Assembly: GCA_963778845.1 (NCBI GenBank)
Contig: CAVZVW010000009.1
Span: forward strand, 1,798,001-1,862,000
Direction: 5' to 3'
Length of the DNA stretch: 64,000 nt
From: CAVZVW01 sp963778845
Lineage (GTDB): Bacteria; Actinomycetota; Actinomycetes; Actinomycetales; Kineosporiaceae
A model generated the notes under the pieces. It was not told where the DNA came from, searched no databases, and saw only the letters and a list, made by a program, of their open reading frames with translations. Positions 62,812 to 64,000 of the stretch are shown here, piece after piece. The translations under genes and the position numbers were made by a program. Numbering within the stretch: the stretch's first letter is position 1; the number at the start of each line of letters is the position of its first letter.

Positions 62812-63197
62812 ATGCCGCTTCTCTCCCTCGTTTCGGTGCCGGCCTGCGCCGCGTCGAGGACGCGTGGAGCCCTGGTCTCGGATGAGCGATCAGGCCGACC
62901 GGTGATGCGAGGTCCTCGACCGGGCGCACAGGCGCCTTGAGCGACCGGCGAGGCGGGTCACCCGTTCGCACCAGTGCGGGTCGACGCGCTCTCCAGCGAG
63001 TCGCCCATGTCCCCCGGTACCACCTCCGGTCGCGACGCACGGGCGTGTCGCGACCGGAGGTGTCCACCCCGCCCTGTGCGACCCCGGCCCGCGTACCGCA
63101 CAGGCATGATCGGTGTGAGGAACGGGCAAGAGGGAGGGGCGAGAAGGCAGACGAGAGCGGGGACGGGAGGGCGCCAGACGGAGGAGGGCTGGGTCGG
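62812..63197. other. Intergenic region with a long hairpin
   Basis: This ~390-base gap between the aldehyde dehydrogenase stop and the CxxCH gene has no credible open frame. It holds the long inverted repeat at 63021-63062 and the promoter of the CxxCH gene, for which I cannot point to clear boxes. Confidence 0.5.
63021..63062. terminator. Long perfect hairpin downstream of the aldehyde dehydrogenase gene
   Basis: Perfect 16-base stem CACCTCCGGTCGCGAC with its complement, 10-base loop GCACGGGCGT, about 136 bases past the aldehyde dehydrogenase stop on the minus strand. Confidence 0.6.

Positions 63198-64000
<803 letters not shown>

Overview
The window is a very GC-rich (roughly 72% by eye) chromosomal segment of an actinobacterium. 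The evidence is a BldC-type MerR regulator, a DUF3073 protein, a bldC - hypothetical - valine/leucine dehydrogenase - DUF3073 - purM - purF order that I recall from Streptomyces (SCO4091 to SCO4086), PurS/PurQ/PurL-type FGAM synthase, two mycothiol-type maleylpyruvate-isomerase (DinB-like) proteins, a Ku/LigD repair set and paired FadE-like acyl-CoA dehydrogenases. I favour a Micrococcales member (Intrasporangiaceae-like), but that is inference. I see no tRNA, rRNA, CRISPR array, prophage or insertion sequence.

Layout. 0.1-4.7 kb: a coupled plus-strand operon of a crotonase-fold protein, a MatB-like acyl-CoA synthetase, an amidase and an SDR; the first and last lack the usual catalytic residues. 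4.7-7.3 kb: a minus-strand pair of a cNMP/CBS/DUF294 nucleotidyltransferase-like sensor and a DEDDh exonuclease. 7.5-14 kb: a Thr/Pro-rich membrane protein, bldC, a conserved hypothetical, valine/leucine dehydrogenase, DUF3073, purM and purF. 14-15 kb: about 1 kb of non-coding DNA carrying a dispersed repeat. 15-22 kb: a small membrane protein, a sterol-carrier protein, a LacI regulator with candidate operators, a thioesterase and a potADBC-type polyamine-like ABC importer.

22.7-31.8 kb: a secreted tachylectin-M23 peptidase, then a tightly coupled seven-gene sugar operon (PfkB kinase, LacI, FGGY kinase, LacD/YihT-type aldolase, ABC ATPase, permease, binding protein) preceded by two tandem LacI operators. 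31.9-40.3 kb: purL, purQ, purS, purC and purD on the minus strand, with a metallo-hydrolase, a DUF1801 protein and a DUF559/AbiEi-like gene between them; the last is bracketed by two identical 39-bp palindromes. 40.3-45.8 kb: SRPBCC protein, class III aminotransferase, split LigD polymerase and ligase, divergent Ku. 45.7-51.1 kb: DinB-like protein, acyl-CoA dehydrogenase pair, FabG-like SDR, diaminopropionate ammonia-lyase-like enzyme. 51.4-59.4 kb: GGDEF-EAL protein, YCII protein, then glycerate kinase, iolG, iolC, a 32-codon coupled small ORF and iolD. 59.5-64 kb: DinB-like protein, hemerythrin, HxlR regulator divergent from a membrane protein, a secreted CxxCH protein and a partial aldehyde dehydrogenase.

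Four genes (purM, the sugar-binding protein, purL and the aminotransferase, the last twice) carry single-base frameshifts while both flanking frames stay well conserved. This pattern looks more like base-level errors in the sequence than like decay. Short tandem repeats repeatedly sit at stop codons or between coupled genes.
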